A DNA stretch of 64,000 nt from Haloarchaeobius salinus (lineage in GTDB: Archaea; Halobacteriota; Halobacteria; Halobacteriales; Natrialbaceae): the NCBI RefSeq assembly GCF_024464185.1, contig NZ_JANHAU010000002.1:558001-622000 (forward strand). Direction: 5' to 3'. Positions 43,305 through 51,871 of the stretch are shown here, piece by piece. How positions within the stretch are numbered: the first letter of the stretch is position 1; every line of letters begins with the position of its first letter. The notes beneath the pieces were generated by a model. The model did not search any database, had not been told where the DNA came from, and was given only the letters and a program-made list of their open reading frames with translations. A program made the position numbers and the translations under genes.

Positions 43305-43334
43305 CGTACATCAATGTTCTAATCTGTACATAAG
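43305..43334 (-). promoter_or_regulatory. trp operon promoter with two TGTACA-like boxes
   Basis: On the minus strand a TATA-like CTTATG is at 43329-43334, about 27 bases before the trpC ATG. A perfect TGTACA overlaps it (43325-43330). A second near copy TGTACG is at 43305-43310, at the expected start site. The centres are 20 bases apart, two helical turns. TGTACA is the TRP-box core of the TrpY repressor in Methanothermobacter, so this could be an equivalent operator. No trpY gene is in the window. Confidence 0.55.
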
Positions 43335-43411
43335 GTTTGCGTCATCGGCGGGCCGACGCGGGTCACCATCGTCACGGGAACCTTCAAGGCCGTCTCCATC
43401 CTGAAGCCCGT

Positions 43412-43891
43412 ATGGACGCTGACGACGACGGCGTCGCTGGAATCTACGCGCGGCACTCGCCGTTCCTCGAGCGCGCCGTACAGATCGGATTCGCGAGCGG
43501 GCGGATCATCTCCGTCTCGTTCCCGCAGGAGGCCGACGCCGACGCCGGTGCAGACCACCCCGTCCTCGACCGGATCGACGAGTATCTCGACGGGCTCCAG
43601 GCGGTCGACTTCGACGACGTGGAGGTCGCGCTGACGATGCCGTCCGACCAGCGCGCCGTCCTCGAGACGCTCCGCGAACAGGTTCCCTACGGCGAGGACG
43701 TCTCCGTGGCACAGCTCGCTCGCATGACCCCCGGCCTCGACGCCGAGGACGACGACGACCTCATCCTCGTCCGCACCGCGCTCGACGCCAACCCGGTGCC
43801 GTTGCTCGTTCCGGACCACCGGGTACGCGACGGTCCGAGCGCCGCCGAGCCGCACGTCGAACAGAAACTCAGGTCGATAGAGGGGCTCTAG
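43412..43891 (+). CDS. MGMT-like protein lacking the acceptor cysteine
   Basis: A 159-residue protein with the DNA-binding fold of methylguanine methyltransferases. IYARHSPFLERAVQIGFASGRIISVSFP is its N-terminal strand region, then VPYGEDVSVAQLARMTPG (about residues 91-108) matches the helix-turn-helix start, and VRTALDANPVPLLVPDHRV the active-site region, with the Asn hinge N127-P128. The motif that is PCHR in the alkyltransferase reads PDHR at 134-137, so the nucleophile is Asp. Alkyltransferase-like proteins usually have Trp at this position. It may sense alkylated DNA or do something else. It is transcribed alone, divergent from the trp operon. Confidence 0.8.
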   Translation: MDADDDGVAGIYARHSPFLERAVQIGFASGRIISVSFPQEADADAGADHPVLDRIDEYLDGLQAVDFDDVEVALTMPSDQRAVLETLREQVPYGEDVSVAQLARMTPGLDAEDDDDLILVRTALDANPVPLLVPDHRVRDGPSAAEPHVEQKLRSIEGL

Positions 43892-43958
43892 CCGGGCGAA
43901 ACGCCCGGCTTCCCCTGCTCGGTTCGCTCGCCCGAGAACCCCGGGACGACGCGGTCGA

Positions 43959-44909
43959 TTACTCCGGTGCCCACTCCACGCCCAGCCCCTCGTGTACCCC
44001 GAACTCCAGCGCGTTCACGAGGTAGTGTGCGACGACGACGGTGGCGAGACTGCCCGTCAGCACGAACGCGGCGGCGAGCACGAACCCGAGCCCGCCGGTG
44101 ACGACGATGCCCGCCGGTCCCTGGAGGCCGTGGCCGGCCGCGAACAGGAGCGAGGAGCCGACGGCGAGCAGCCACGGCGAGACGCCGAAGCCCGCAGCGA
44201 GCACGCCGACCATCGCCGCCCGAAAGAGGACCTCCTCGAAGACGGCCACGAGCGGGAGCACGAATCCGAACAGCACCGCCCAGCCACCGACGCTCCCTGG
44301 CGCGAGGCTCTCGCGGAGGTGCTCGTCGTACTCGATGCCCGCACCTTCGGCGACGGCCGCGCCGACCTCGTTCGCGACGTAGAGCCCGATTCCGAGACCC
44401 ACGCCGGCGAGCAGGGGTATCGGCCCGAACGCGGCCGGCGACAGGCCCGTCGCGGCCGCCGGGACGCTGGTGAAGTACGCCGCAGCGACGACGGCGACGA
44501 GGAACACGCCCTGCGTGACGGCGACGTTCGCGAGCAGCATCCCGGTCGACATCGCGGCGAGCGGGTCCGTCTCGCGTTCGTCGAGCCACGCCGGAGGGTC
44601 CTCGGGTGGCTCGGGGGCGGACGGGTCGGGCGTCGTCGACGGACCGGGTTCCGGTGCCGACCCGTGCGTGTCGAACTGGTCGGTCGACCCCCCGGAGCCG
44701 TCGGGCCCGGTGCCGTCGCGGGGACCGCTCGGGTCGTGCCCCCCCGATGAACCGGTCACCGCCCGCGTCGTCGAGTACGAGAGCACGAGCATCAGCGCCG
44801 TGATGATCGCGAGGGCGGCCGCGAACGACACCGCGTCGAACGACGAGCCCACGGCTGGGGACTGGAAGAACGGAAGAAGGCCGACGGCGGCTGCCGTCGT
44901 CCCGGACAT
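43959..44909 (-). CDS. CPBP-family intramembrane metalloprotease (CAAX/ABI type)
   Basis: A 316-residue membrane protein with about eight helices. The three active-site motifs are present: EEVLFRAAMVG (E-E-x3-R, about residue 224), FAAGHGLQG (H near 257) and VVAHYLVNALEFG (H-x3-N, near 297). Between the first helix and the second lies a Gly/Ser/Pro-rich loop of about 65 residues (residues 50-115), hydrophilic and variable, presumably outside or between helices. Substrates in archaea are unknown. It follows lonB on the same strand after six bases, so a shared transcript for membrane proteolysis is plausible. Confidence 0.88.
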   Translation of the reverse strand: MSGTTAAAVGLLPFFQSPAVGSSFDAVSFAAALAIITALMLVLSYSTTRAVTGSSGGHDPSGPRDGTGPDGSGGSTDQFDTHGSAPEPGPSTTPDPSAPEPPEDPPAWLDERETDPLAAMSTGMLLANVAVTQGVFLVAVVAAAYFTSVPAAATGLSPAAFGPIPLLAGVGLGIGLYVANEVGAAVAEGAGIEYDEHLRESLAPGSVGGWAVLFGFVLPLVAVFEEVLFRAAMVGVLAAGFGVSPWLLAVGSSLLFAAGHGLQGPAGIVVTGGLGFVLAAAFVLTGSLATVVVAHYLVNALEFGVHEGLGVEWAPE

Positions 44910-44915
44910 CGCCGC

Positions 44916-47090
44916 TTACTGCGGGCTCGGGGAGCCGCCGCTGCGGCCGATGTCGTGCTCCAGCGCGGAGCCCGTGATGGACTTCAGCCGGTCGACCAGC
45001 GAGTCCTTGTCGGGCTCGCCGGCGAGCGCCACGTCCAGCACCTCGCTGATGTGGCTGACCGGGATGATCTCGATCTGGTCCTTGTACTCGTCCTCGATCA
45101 TCACGTCCTGCTCGTTCGCCTTCGGGATGATGACCCGGTCGAGCCCGGCCTTCGCGGCCGCCTCGATCTTGTGGGTCACGCCGCCGACGGGCAGCACGTC
45201 GCCCCGCACGGAGAGGGAGCCGGTCATGGCGAGGTCCTGCGCGACGGGCATGTCCTCCAGCGCGCTGATGACGGCGGTCGCGACCGTGATGGACGCGGAG
45301 TCGCCGTCGACGCCCTGCTGGCCCGCCTGCACGAACTGGATGTGGATGTCCTTCTCCGAGATGTCCTCGTCGGAGAACTTCTTGATGATGGCGGAGACGT
45401 TCTGCACCGCCTCCTCGGCCATCTCCTGCAGCTTCCCGGTGGCGATGACCTTCCCGGGGCCCTGCGAGGGGGCGACCTCGGCCATGACGGGGAGGACGAT
45501 ACCGGAGTCCTCGCCCATGACCGCGAGGCCGTTGACGCGGCCGACCACGTCGCCCTCGGAGACCGTCATCTCGTAGTCCTTGCGGCGCTCGATGTAGTTG
45601 TCCGCGAGCTGCTGTTCGATGCCACGCGAGCGGCGCTTGGCCTGGATGACGTCGTCGCGCGTGGTCTCGTCGCGGTCCTCGCCGCGGGCGATGTCGCCGG
45701 CGACGCGGACAAGTCCACCCAGGTTCCGCAGTTCGAGCGTCAGGTGGCCCTTCCGGCCCGAGCGGCGCTTCGCCTCGAGGATGACCTCCTCGGCGGCGTC
45801 GCGGGTGAAGTGCGGGAGCCGCCCGTCGTTCTCGACCTCCTGGGCGATGAAGCGGGCGTACTTCCGGCGCATCTCGGGGGTGTCCTCGATGGTGTCGTCC
45901 ATGTACACCTCGTACCCGTAGCCCTTGATACGGCTGCGGAGCGCGGGGTGCATGTTCTCCATCGCGTCGAGGTTCCCGGCCGCGACCATGACGAAGTCAC
46001 AGGGCACGGGCTCGGTCTGGACCATCGCGCCCGAGGAGCGCTCGGACTGGCCGGTGATGCCGAACTCGCCCTCCTGGATGGCCGTCATCAGCTTCTGCTG
46101 GCTGCGGATGTCGAGCGTGTTGATCTCGTCGACGAACAGCACGCCCTTGTTGGCCTTGTGGATGGCACCGGGCTCGACGCGGTCGTGGCTCGGCGTCTCC
46201 ATGCCGCCGGACTGGAACGGGTCGTGGCGGACGTCGCCCAGCAGCGCGCCGGCGTGTGCGCCCGTCGCGTCCTCGAACGGCGCGGTCTGCTGTTCGGCGT
46301 TGTTCACGACGAGGTTCGGGATCATCGAGTCCGTCGAGCGGCCGGAGTAGCGGAACGCGAGGTAGACGACACCGGCCGCGAGGATACCCAGCAGCAGGCT
46401 GCGAGTGACCACGGCGTAGACGAGGACCACGGCCATGATGATGAGCATCAGGAACGAGCGCATCTGGTTGCGCTTCCTGGCCTCGTCCTTGTACGCCTCG
46501 ATGATCTGGTCGCCCTTGCCGGCGGGGACCGTGCGGACCTTCGGCTCGTTGCCGTCGTCCGGGTTGTGGTAGACGAGGATGTCCTGGAGGTCCTCCTTCG
46601 GGAGGAGCTGGGACATGGCCTTCGCGAGCATCGACTTCCCGGTACCCGGGGAGCCGATCATCATCACGTGGCGGCGCTGCTTGGCCGCCTTCTTGACGAT
46701 GTCGCGGGCGTCGTCCTGCCCGATAACCTGGTCGACGAGACGGTCTGGCACCTCGATCTCCGACGTGGAGTCGACCTTCAGGCCGCCGAGGAGGTCGTCC
46801 TCCTCGATCTCCTCGTCGATCTCGGCCCCGATGTCCACCTCGACGTCGCTGCCCAGGCGGTCGATGTCGGGCCCCTCGTCGTCGATGGTGCCCTCGTCGT
46901 CGGTACCCTCCTCGACGGTCGCGTCGTGGAGGCCACCGTCGTCCGGGGACCCATCGTCCTCGGGGATCACCGGCTCGAACCCCTCCTCGCGGTCGGGGTT
47001 GGGGGTGTCGTCACTTTCGGGCTCCCGCTCGTCGACCGTCTCCTCGACCGTCGGCGGGGGGCCGTCGTTGGGGTCACTATCGTTACTCAT
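44916..47090 (-). CDS. lonB: Membrane-bound ATP-dependent protease LonB
   Basis: A 724-residue archaeal Lon-type protease that degrades membrane and regulatory proteins. Residues 1-100 are a long acidic, disordered extension. The AAA+ domain has Walker A GSPGTGKS at 146-153, interrupted by two membrane helices at about 212-248 that anchor the enzyme. VLFVDEINTL is Walker B. The protease domain has S598 (GDSASITVA) and K641 (VTHK), the usual 43-residue spacing of the Lon Ser-Lys dyad. In Haloferax LonB is essential and controls carotenoid enzymes. The start 47090 is used because upstream codons are basic. A TATA-like box lies 40 bases before it. Confidence 0.97.
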   Translation of the reverse strand: MSNDSDPNDGPPPTVEETVDEREPESDDTPNPDREEGFEPVIPEDDGSPDDGGLHDATVEEGTDDEGTIDDEGPDIDRLGSDVEVDIGAEIDEEIEEDDLLGGLKVDSTSEIEVPDRLVDQVIGQDDARDIVKKAAKQRRHVMMIGSPGTGKSMLAKAMSQLLPKEDLQDILVYHNPDDGNEPKVRTVPAGKGDQIIEAYKDEARKRNQMRSFLMLIIMAVVLVYAVVTRSLLLGILAAGVVYLAFRYSGRSTDSMIPNLVVNNAEQQTAPFEDATGAHAGALLGDVRHDPFQSGGMETPSHDRVEPGAIHKANKGVLFVDEINTLDIRSQQKLMTAIQEGEFGITGQSERSSGAMVQTEPVPCDFVMVAAGNLDAMENMHPALRSRIKGYGYEVYMDDTIEDTPEMRRKYARFIAQEVENDGRLPHFTRDAAEEVILEAKRRSGRKGHLTLELRNLGGLVRVAGDIARGEDRDETTRDDVIQAKRRSRGIEQQLADNYIERRKDYEMTVSEGDVVGRVNGLAVMGEDSGIVLPVMAEVAPSQGPGKVIATGKLQEMAEEAVQNVSAIIKKFSDEDISEKDIHIQFVQAGQQGVDGDSASITVATAVISALEDMPVAQDLAMTGSLSVRGDVLPVGGVTHKIEAAAKAGLDRVIIPKANEQDVMIEDEYKDQIEIIPVSHISEVLDVALAGEPDKDSLVDRLKSITGSALEHDIGRSGGSPSPQ

Positions 47091-47127
47091 GAAACGGGTT
47101 GCTACCTGAATTCTGGTGTTTTGTACT

Positions 47128-47137
47128 GATATACTTT
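47128..47137 (-). promoter_or_regulatory. TATA box of lonB
   Basis: AAAGTATATC on the minus strand, centred about 42 bases before the lonB ATG, so a leader of about 15 nt would be expected. Confidence 0.5.
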
Positions 47138-47226
47138 CTCCCTTCTGAAGCCGCCGGCGCACGACCGAAAACGGCAGACTCAGGTGCTGGAGCGCCCGGA
47201 TACGCCGATGCGGGCGTCTCGCCATC

Positions 47227-47234
47227 CTTATAAA
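47227..47234 (+). promoter_or_regulatory. TATA box of nadM
   Basis: CTTATAAA centred 26-27 bases before ATG 47257, suggesting a leaderless transcript. It is in the divergent lonB-nadM gap. Confidence 0.7.
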
Positions 47235-47256
47235 CGAACGGGCCGACGGGTTCGCC

Positions 47257-47775
47257 ATGACGCGGGGATTCTACATCGGCCGGTTCCAGCCGTACCACAA
47301 CGGCCACCACAGCATGGTCGAGACCATCGCGGAGGAGGTCGACGAACTCGTCCTCGGTATCGGGAGCGCGGGCGACTCCCACTCCGAGCACGACCCCTTC
47401 ACCGCCGGCGAGCGCATCATGATGCTCACGAAGTCGCTCGTCGACTCCGACCTCGTCACCTACGCCGTCCCCATCGAGGACCTCGACCGCAACTCCGTCT
47501 GGGTGAGCCACGTCCAGAGCATGTGCCCCACCTTCGACGTGGCGTACTCGAACAACCCGCTCGTCATCCGGCTGTTCGAGGAGGCCGGCATCGAGGTCCG
47601 GCAGTCGCCGATGTTCAACCGCGAGGTGCTGGAGGGCTCGGAGGTCCGCGAGCGCATGGTCGAGGGTGGTGACTGGGAGTCGCTGGTTCCCGACGCCTGC
47701 GCCGAGGTCGTCCGCGAGATCGACGGCGTCGAGCGCATCCAGATGGTCGCCGATACGGACACGAACGGGGCGTGA
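47257..47775 (+). CDS. nadM: Nicotinamide-nucleotide adenylyltransferase, archaeal NadM type
   Basis: A 172-residue enzyme that makes NAD from NMN and ATP. The nucleotidyltransferase motif GRFQPYHNGHHSMV (residues 8-21) contains the H-x-G-H (HNGH), and FNREVLEGSEVRERM near 128-142 is the ISSTx(V/I)R-equivalent region of archaeal enzymes, with SGSEVRERM replacing the bacterial ISSTEIR. SAGDSHSEHDPFTAGERIMML follows the archaeal family. The gene has a TATA box at leaderless distance. It precedes the SAM hydroxide adenosyltransferase gene by 73 bases. Confidence 0.95.
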   Translation: MTRGFYIGRFQPYHNGHHSMVETIAEEVDELVLGIGSAGDSHSEHDPFTAGERIMMLTKSLVDSDLVTYAVPIEDLDRNSVWVSHVQSMCPTFDVAYSNNPLVIRLFEEAGIEVRQSPMFNREVLEGSEVRERMVEGGDWESLVPDACAEVVREIDGVERIQMVADTDTNGA

Positions 47776-47848
47776 GTCCCGGTCGGGCGTCGGGCCGACG
47801 GCGCAGACACCACCACAGTTATTCTCCCGCGTCCGGCAGTACCCACCC

Positions 47849-48646
47849 ATGATAACGCTCTCGTCGGATTTCGGCTCGCCGTACCCCGCGGCGATGCGCG
47901 GCGTCATCCTCGACCGCTGCGACGCGCGGCTGGTCGACGTGAGCCACGAGTTCCCCCGGCACGACGTGCGGGCGACGGCGTTCTGGCTGCGCGAGACGCT
48001 GCCCTACTTCCCGCCGGCGGTCCACTGCGTCGTCGTCGACCCGGGCGTCGGCACCGACCGGGACGCCGTCGTCGTCCGGGTGGGCCGGCACGCGCTCGTC
48101 GCGCCGGACAACGGGGTCGTCATTCCCGTGGCGCGGGCGCTGGCCGGCCTCGACCCGGGTGAGCCGCTCGCCGACGCGACCCACCAGACGGTCGCGGCGT
48201 ACATCGTCGACGACGAGAGCGCGGCCTCCAGCACGTTCCACGGCCGGGACGTGTTCGCACCTGCCGCAGCGCGCGTCCACGAGGTCGGCGTCGCCGCCGT
48301 CGGCGGCATGGAGGGCGTCGAGGCGACCGACGTGGCCGACCTCGTGGACTGCACGCTCCCGCCGGCGTCCGTCGATGGCGACCGTGCCGTCGGTGAGGTG
48401 CTGGTCGTCGACGACTTCGGCAACGCGGTGACGAACGTGCCGGGCGGCTTCCTCGCGGACACGGACGCCGTGACGGTGAACGGCGAGCGCGTTCCCGCCG
48501 GCGAGACGTTCGCGGCGGTGCCCGAGGGCGAGCAGCTGGTCACGGTCGGCAGTCACGGCAACGTCGAGTGCGACGTGAACCGGGGCCGCGGCGACGAGGC
48601 GTTCGGGCTGGCACCGGGCGATGAGGTGACCATCGAGCGATGCTGA
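47849..48646 (+). CDS. SAM hydroxide adenosyltransferase (DUF62/chlorinase-like)
   Basis: A 265-residue homologue of bacterial fluorinases and chlorinases. MITLSSDFGSPYPAAMRGVIL opens the N-terminal domain with the conserved DFG. VVDPGVGTDRDAVVVRVGRHALVAPDNGV (about residues 65-95) binds SAM. GRDVFAPAAARV and VDDFGNAVTNV (about 190-200) complete the active site. Archaeal members hydrolyse SAM to adenosine and methionine with water as nucleophile. Its 3' end overlaps the next gene by seven bases, so the two are coupled. A link to NAD or SAM homeostasis with the upstream nadM is possible. Confidence 0.9.
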   Translation: MITLSSDFGSPYPAAMRGVILDRCDARLVDVSHEFPRHDVRATAFWLRETLPYFPPAVHCVVVDPGVGTDRDAVVVRVGRHALVAPDNGVVIPVARALAGLDPGEPLADATHQTVAAYIVDDESAASSTFHGRDVFAPAAARVHEVGVAAVGGMEGVEATDVADLVDCTLPPASVDGDRAVGEVLVVDDFGNAVTNVPGGFLADTDAVTVNGERVPAGETFAAVPEGEQLVTVGSHGNVECDVNRGRGDEAFGLAPGDEVTIERC

Positions 48647-49269
48647 ACGCCCTCGCTGCGCTGACCCCCTTCGCGGCGATGAACGCCATCGGCACGGTCG
48701 CGTTCGGCGTCGCCGGCGCGTCGAAGGGCGTCGACGCCGACCTCGACTACCTCGGCGTGACCGTCCTCGGCGTCGTGACGGCGCTCGGCGGCGGCATCAC
48801 CCGCGACCTGCTCGTCGGGCGCGTCCCGTCGGCCCTGACCGCCGAGACGGACGTGCTGCTCGCGCTCGCGGGCGTCGCGCTCGCCATCGCGCTCGTCAGG
48901 GCCGAACGGGGCAGCATCGCGGACTCACCGCTGCTGACGATCCCGGACGCCATCGGGCTGGCGGCGTTCACCGCCACCGGGGCCATCGTCGGCGTCGAGG
49001 CCGGCCTCTCGCCGTTCGGCGTCGTCGTCTGTGCGACGCTGACCGGGGTCGGCGGCGGTGCCATCCGGGACGTGCTCGCACAGGAGGTACCGTTCGTCCT
49101 CCACGAGGACTTCTACGCGACGTGTGCCATCGCCGGTGGGGCCGTCTTCTGGCTGCTCTGGACCGCGGACGTCGCATCCCCGGTGCCGACCGTCGCCTGC
49201 GTCGCCGTCGCGCTCGGGCTCCGGCTGATGGGGATGCGCCGGGGCTGGTCGCTGCCGACGGTCGCGTGA
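48640..49269 (+). CDS. TRIC-type cation channel family protein (UPF0126)
   Basis: A 209-residue membrane protein with two tandem repeats of a three-helix TRIC unit plus one extra helix. The glycine-rich channel motifs occur twice: LGGGITRDLLVGRVP (about residues 50-64) and VGGGAIRDVLAQEVP (about 136-150). The repeated starts NAIGTVAFGVAGA and DAIGLAAFTATGA also match one another. Prokaryotic TRIC-like proteins form trimeric cation channels; the archaeal ion is unknown. It overlaps the SAM hydroxide adenosyltransferase gene by seven bases. Confidence 0.9.
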   Translation: MLNALAALTPFAAMNAIGTVAFGVAGASKGVDADLDYLGVTVLGVVTALGGGITRDLLVGRVPSALTAETDVLLALAGVALAIALVRAERGSIADSPLLTIPDAIGLAAFTATGAIVGVEAGLSPFGVVVCATLTGVGGGAIRDVLAQEVPFVLHEDFYATCAIAGGAVFWLLWTADVASPVPTVACVAVALGLRLMGMRRGWSLPTVA

Positions 49270-49318
49270 CCGGGTTCCCGAACCCGGATTTATCTACCAC
49301 CACGGTCTCGTCGCTGGT

Positions 49319-49903
49319 ATGAGTACGACCGACGGGGGGACCGTCCGGACCGGCGGCGAGGAGGCAACCGTCGAGATGGAGACGGTGTTCGAGGAGCTGG
49401 AGGAACTGGAGGATATCGTCGACACGGAGGTGGAACGCGAGAAGGTCAGGCAGACGATGCGGACGCTCCGCCGTGCGCGTCAGCCACGGGTGTTCGGTCG
49501 GTTCCGCTCCTCGTTCGGTCTGCAGGACGCGGGCGAGGCGCTCGTCGGGAGCTTCGTCTTCGGCATCCCGATGATCGTCGAGGGTGGCACCCTCGAGATC
49601 GCCGAACACCTCTCGACGCGGCTGCAGGTGCTCGGCATGACGCTCCTCGTCGGTGTCGCACTGGTTCTCGGCATCCTCCACGCGGCGGGATTCGAGGACG
49701 TCGAGGCGGACAGGCTGTTCGGGGTCGTCCCCGTCCGGCTGCTCGGGGTGCTCGGCATCGCGACGGTGACGTCCGTCGTCCTGATGACAGCCTGGGGACG
49801 CGTGGACTGGGCGACGCCCTGGATTGCGACGAGCGCGACGGGACTCACCGCCGTCGTGATGGCCGTCGGCGCGGCCCTGGGGGACGTCGTCTCCGAACCC
49901 TGA
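49319..49903 (+). CDS. DUF2391 family membrane protein
   Basis: A 194-residue protein with an N-terminal soluble coiled-coil stretch (METVFEELEELEDIVDTEVEREKVRQTMRTLRRA, residues 19-52) and four transmembrane helices from about residue 70. The segment FGLQDAGEALVGSFVFGIPMIVEGGTLEIAEHL is the DUF2391 signature. The family is common in haloarchaea next to putative transport genes. Function is unknown. It lies downstream of the TRIC-like gene by 49 bases and ends 74 bases before the convergent thermosome gene. Confidence 0.85.
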   Translation: MSTTDGGTVRTGGEEATVEMETVFEELEELEDIVDTEVEREKVRQTMRTLRRARQPRVFGRFRSSFGLQDAGEALVGSFVFGIPMIVEGGTLEIAEHLSTRLQVLGMTLLVGVALVLGILHAAGFEDVEADRLFGVVPVRLLGVLGIATVTSVVLMTAWGRVDWATPWIATSATGLTAVVMAVGAALGDVVSEP

Positions 49904-49977
49904 GGGTGGCCACGACGGACCCTCGTCATGCCCGTCGAGTCCACGGGGCTACGTGCTCGAAAATGGCGGTCGGTCGC

Positions 49978-51570
49978 TCAGTTCGCGGCGATGACGTCGT
50001 CGATGCGCAGGATCATCGTCGCGGCCTCGGTGGCGGACTCGACGGCCTCGCGCTTCACGTCGGCGGGGTCGAGGATGCCGTAGGCGAGCGGGTCGTCCAC
50101 GCGGCCGGTCTCGCCCTCGCTGATGAGACCGACGACGTCACCGTCCTCGCGGCGGGCGCGCAGCGAGACGAGCGCGTCGATGGGGTCCATCCCGGTGTTC
50201 TCGGCGAGCGTGCGCGGGATGACGTCGACCGCGTCGGCGAACGCCTCGACGGCGAGCTGCTTGCGCCCCTCGATGCCGGAGGCGGCGTCCCGCACCGCGG
50301 CGGCGATGGCGAGTTCGGACGCTCCAGCGCCGGGTAGGACCTCGCCGGACTCGACGGCGACGCTGACAACGTCGAGAGCATCTTCGAGCGCGCGCTCCAG
50401 CTCGTCGACGACGTGCTCGGTGCCGCCGCGGACGAAGACCGTTACGGAGCTGGCGGCCGCGCCGCCCTCGACGAAGGTGAGCTGTTCGTCGCCGACGTGC
50501 TCGACGTCGATGGCGTCGACGTGGCCGAAGTCGTTTGACTCGAGGTCGTCCAGTGCGCCGACGCGGCGTGCGCCGGTCGCGGTGGCGATGGCGCGTGCGT
50601 CGCTGTTCGAGAGGCCTTCGAAGGCCAGCACGCCCTCCTCGGCGAGGAAGGACGCCACCCGGCCGTCGATGTCGTCGGTCGCGAAGACGACGTCGACGTC
50701 GGCGTCGGCGATGGTCTTCGCGTACTTGCGGAGCTCGGCCTCCTCGGCGTCCATCGCGGCGGTGAGCTGGTCGACGGACGTGACCTGGTACTCGGCGTCG
50801 ATGTCGGCGGTGCGGACATCGAGTTCGACGTCGAGCACGAGCACCGAGGCGTCGGTGACGTGCTTGGGCATCTCGTCGTGGACGGGCTCCTCGTCGACGA
50901 TGATGCCCTCGACGAGCTCGGTCGCGTTCGAGGACGCGCCGACCTTCGTGAACACGCGGACGTCGTCGCGGTTGACGTGGCCGTCGTCGTCCTCGACGTG
51001 GCGGATCGCGGAGACGACGGTCTCGGCGAGCTGGTCGGCGGTGAGGCCGCCGGTCCCCTTGCCGGTCATGCTGGACTCGGCGACCTTGCGGAGCGTGTCG
51101 TCGTCGACCGCCGCGTCGAGCACCTGCTCGTCGATGGCCTCGAGGGCGATGCGCACGGCCTCGTGGTAGCCCTCGACGATGGTGGTCGGGTGTACGTCGT
51201 TCTCCAGCAGGTCCTCCGCCTGGGCGAGGAGTCGGCCCGCGAGGACAGCCGCGGTCGTGGTGCCGTCGCCGACGGCCTCCTCCTGGGTCTCGGCGACCTC
51301 GACGAGCATCTGCGCCGCCGGGTGCTCGATGTCCATCTCGGTCAGGATGGTCGCGCCGTCGTTCGTGATGACCACGTCGCCCGTCGAGTCGACGAGCATC
51401 TTGTCCATGCCGCGGGGTCCGAGCGTGGTCCGTACGGCCTCGGCGACCGCCTTGCCGGCGGTGATGTTCGAGGACTGGGCGTCCCGGCCGTGTGTGCGCT
51501 GTGAGTCCTCGGCCAGGATGAACATCGGTCGGTTGCCCATGCCTCGCTGTGCGAATTCTGCTGATGACAT
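49978..51570 (-). CDS. Thermosome subunit (group II chaperonin)
   Basis: A 530-residue chaperonin subunit that folds proteins in an ATP-driven double ring. [46 protein letters not shown] and [47 protein letters not shown] (GDGTT, about residues 93-97) bind ATP and magnesium. GVLPGAG-like [21 protein letters not shown] and late [21 protein letters not shown] are also conserved. The protein ends at IDDVIAAN with no GGM-rich tail, unlike some haloarchaeal paralogues. Start ATG 51570 is used because it lies just below the predicted transcription start; a GTG at 51588 would lie above it. Strong TATA box upstream, as for heat-shock genes. Confidence 0.95.
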   Translation of the reverse strand: MSSAEFAQRGMGNRPMFILAEDSQRTHGRDAQSSNITAGKAVAEAVRTTLGPRGMDKMLVDSTGDVVITNDGATILTEMDIEHPAAQMLVEVAETQEEAVGDGTTTAAVLAGRLLAQAEDLLENDVHPTTIVEGYHEAVRIALEAIDEQVLDAAVDDDTLRKVAESSMTGKGTGGLTADQLAETVVSAIRHVEDDDGHVNRDDVRVFTKVGASSNATELVEGIIVDEEPVHDEMPKHVTDASVLVLDVELDVRTADIDAEYQVTSVDQLTAAMDAEEAELRKYAKTIADADVDVVFATDDIDGRVASFLAEEGVLAFEGLSNSDARAIATATGARRVGALDDLESNDFGHVDAIDVEHVGDEQLTFVEGGAAASSVTVFVRGGTEHVVDELERALEDALDVVSVAVESGEVLPGAGASELAIAAAVRDAASGIEGRKQLAVEAFADAVDVIPRTLAENTGMDPIDALVSLRARREDGDVVGLISEGETGRVDDPLAYGILDPADVKREAVESATEAATMILRIDDVIAAN

Positions 51571-51604
51571 GCTCTGAAACCTCGCCACTAGATTGTTTCT
51601 TCTT

Positions 51605-51616
51605 CTATATAATATT
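51605..51616 (-). promoter_or_regulatory. TATA box of the thermosome gene
   Basis: On the minus strand an A/T-only run ending ATATTATATAG is in a low-GC patch between 51592 and 51621. Spacing predicts transcription start near 51585 and a leader of about 15 nt before ATG 51570. It fits the strong core promoters of haloarchaeal heat-shock genes. Confidence 0.7.
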
Positions 51617-51685
51617 TTTGTGTCGGTGGCCTCGCTTGCTTGCGATTAGCACGAAGCTACCAGAACACGTACCCGATCTCGGGTC

Positions 51686-51749
51686 GGGGAGTACTCTGGC
51701 TGTTCCCGTCTCCATCTGTTCTCGTCAATGGGGAGCGTTCTGGCTGTTC
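51686..51749. repeat. 20-bp direct repeat pair upstream of the amidohydrolase gene
   Basis: Copy one, 51686-51705, reads GGGGAGTACTCTGGCTGTTC; copy two, 51730-51749, reads GGGGAGCGTTCTGGCTGTTC. They agree at 17 of 20 positions and start 44 bases apart, about four helical turns. Confidence 0.7.
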
Positions 51750-51871
51750 GTGGTCCAGACGGTTCCCACGACGGTCGAGCTGGTCGTAGCCGTGCCCCAC
51801 CGGCAGGGCCATGCGAGAGGTTCCCAATCGGACCGGTATCAAGAAATACGAGGCCCTGCAACGGTGGGTAG

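Larger units (their letters stand above)
51571..51871. other. 301-base divergent intergenic region
   Basis: It holds the thermosome promoter at its left end and the upstream region of the amidohydrolase gene at the right. A 20-base direct repeat lies at 51686-51705 and 51730-51749. No RNA gene or reading frame with haloarchaeal composition is visible. Confidence 0.6.
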
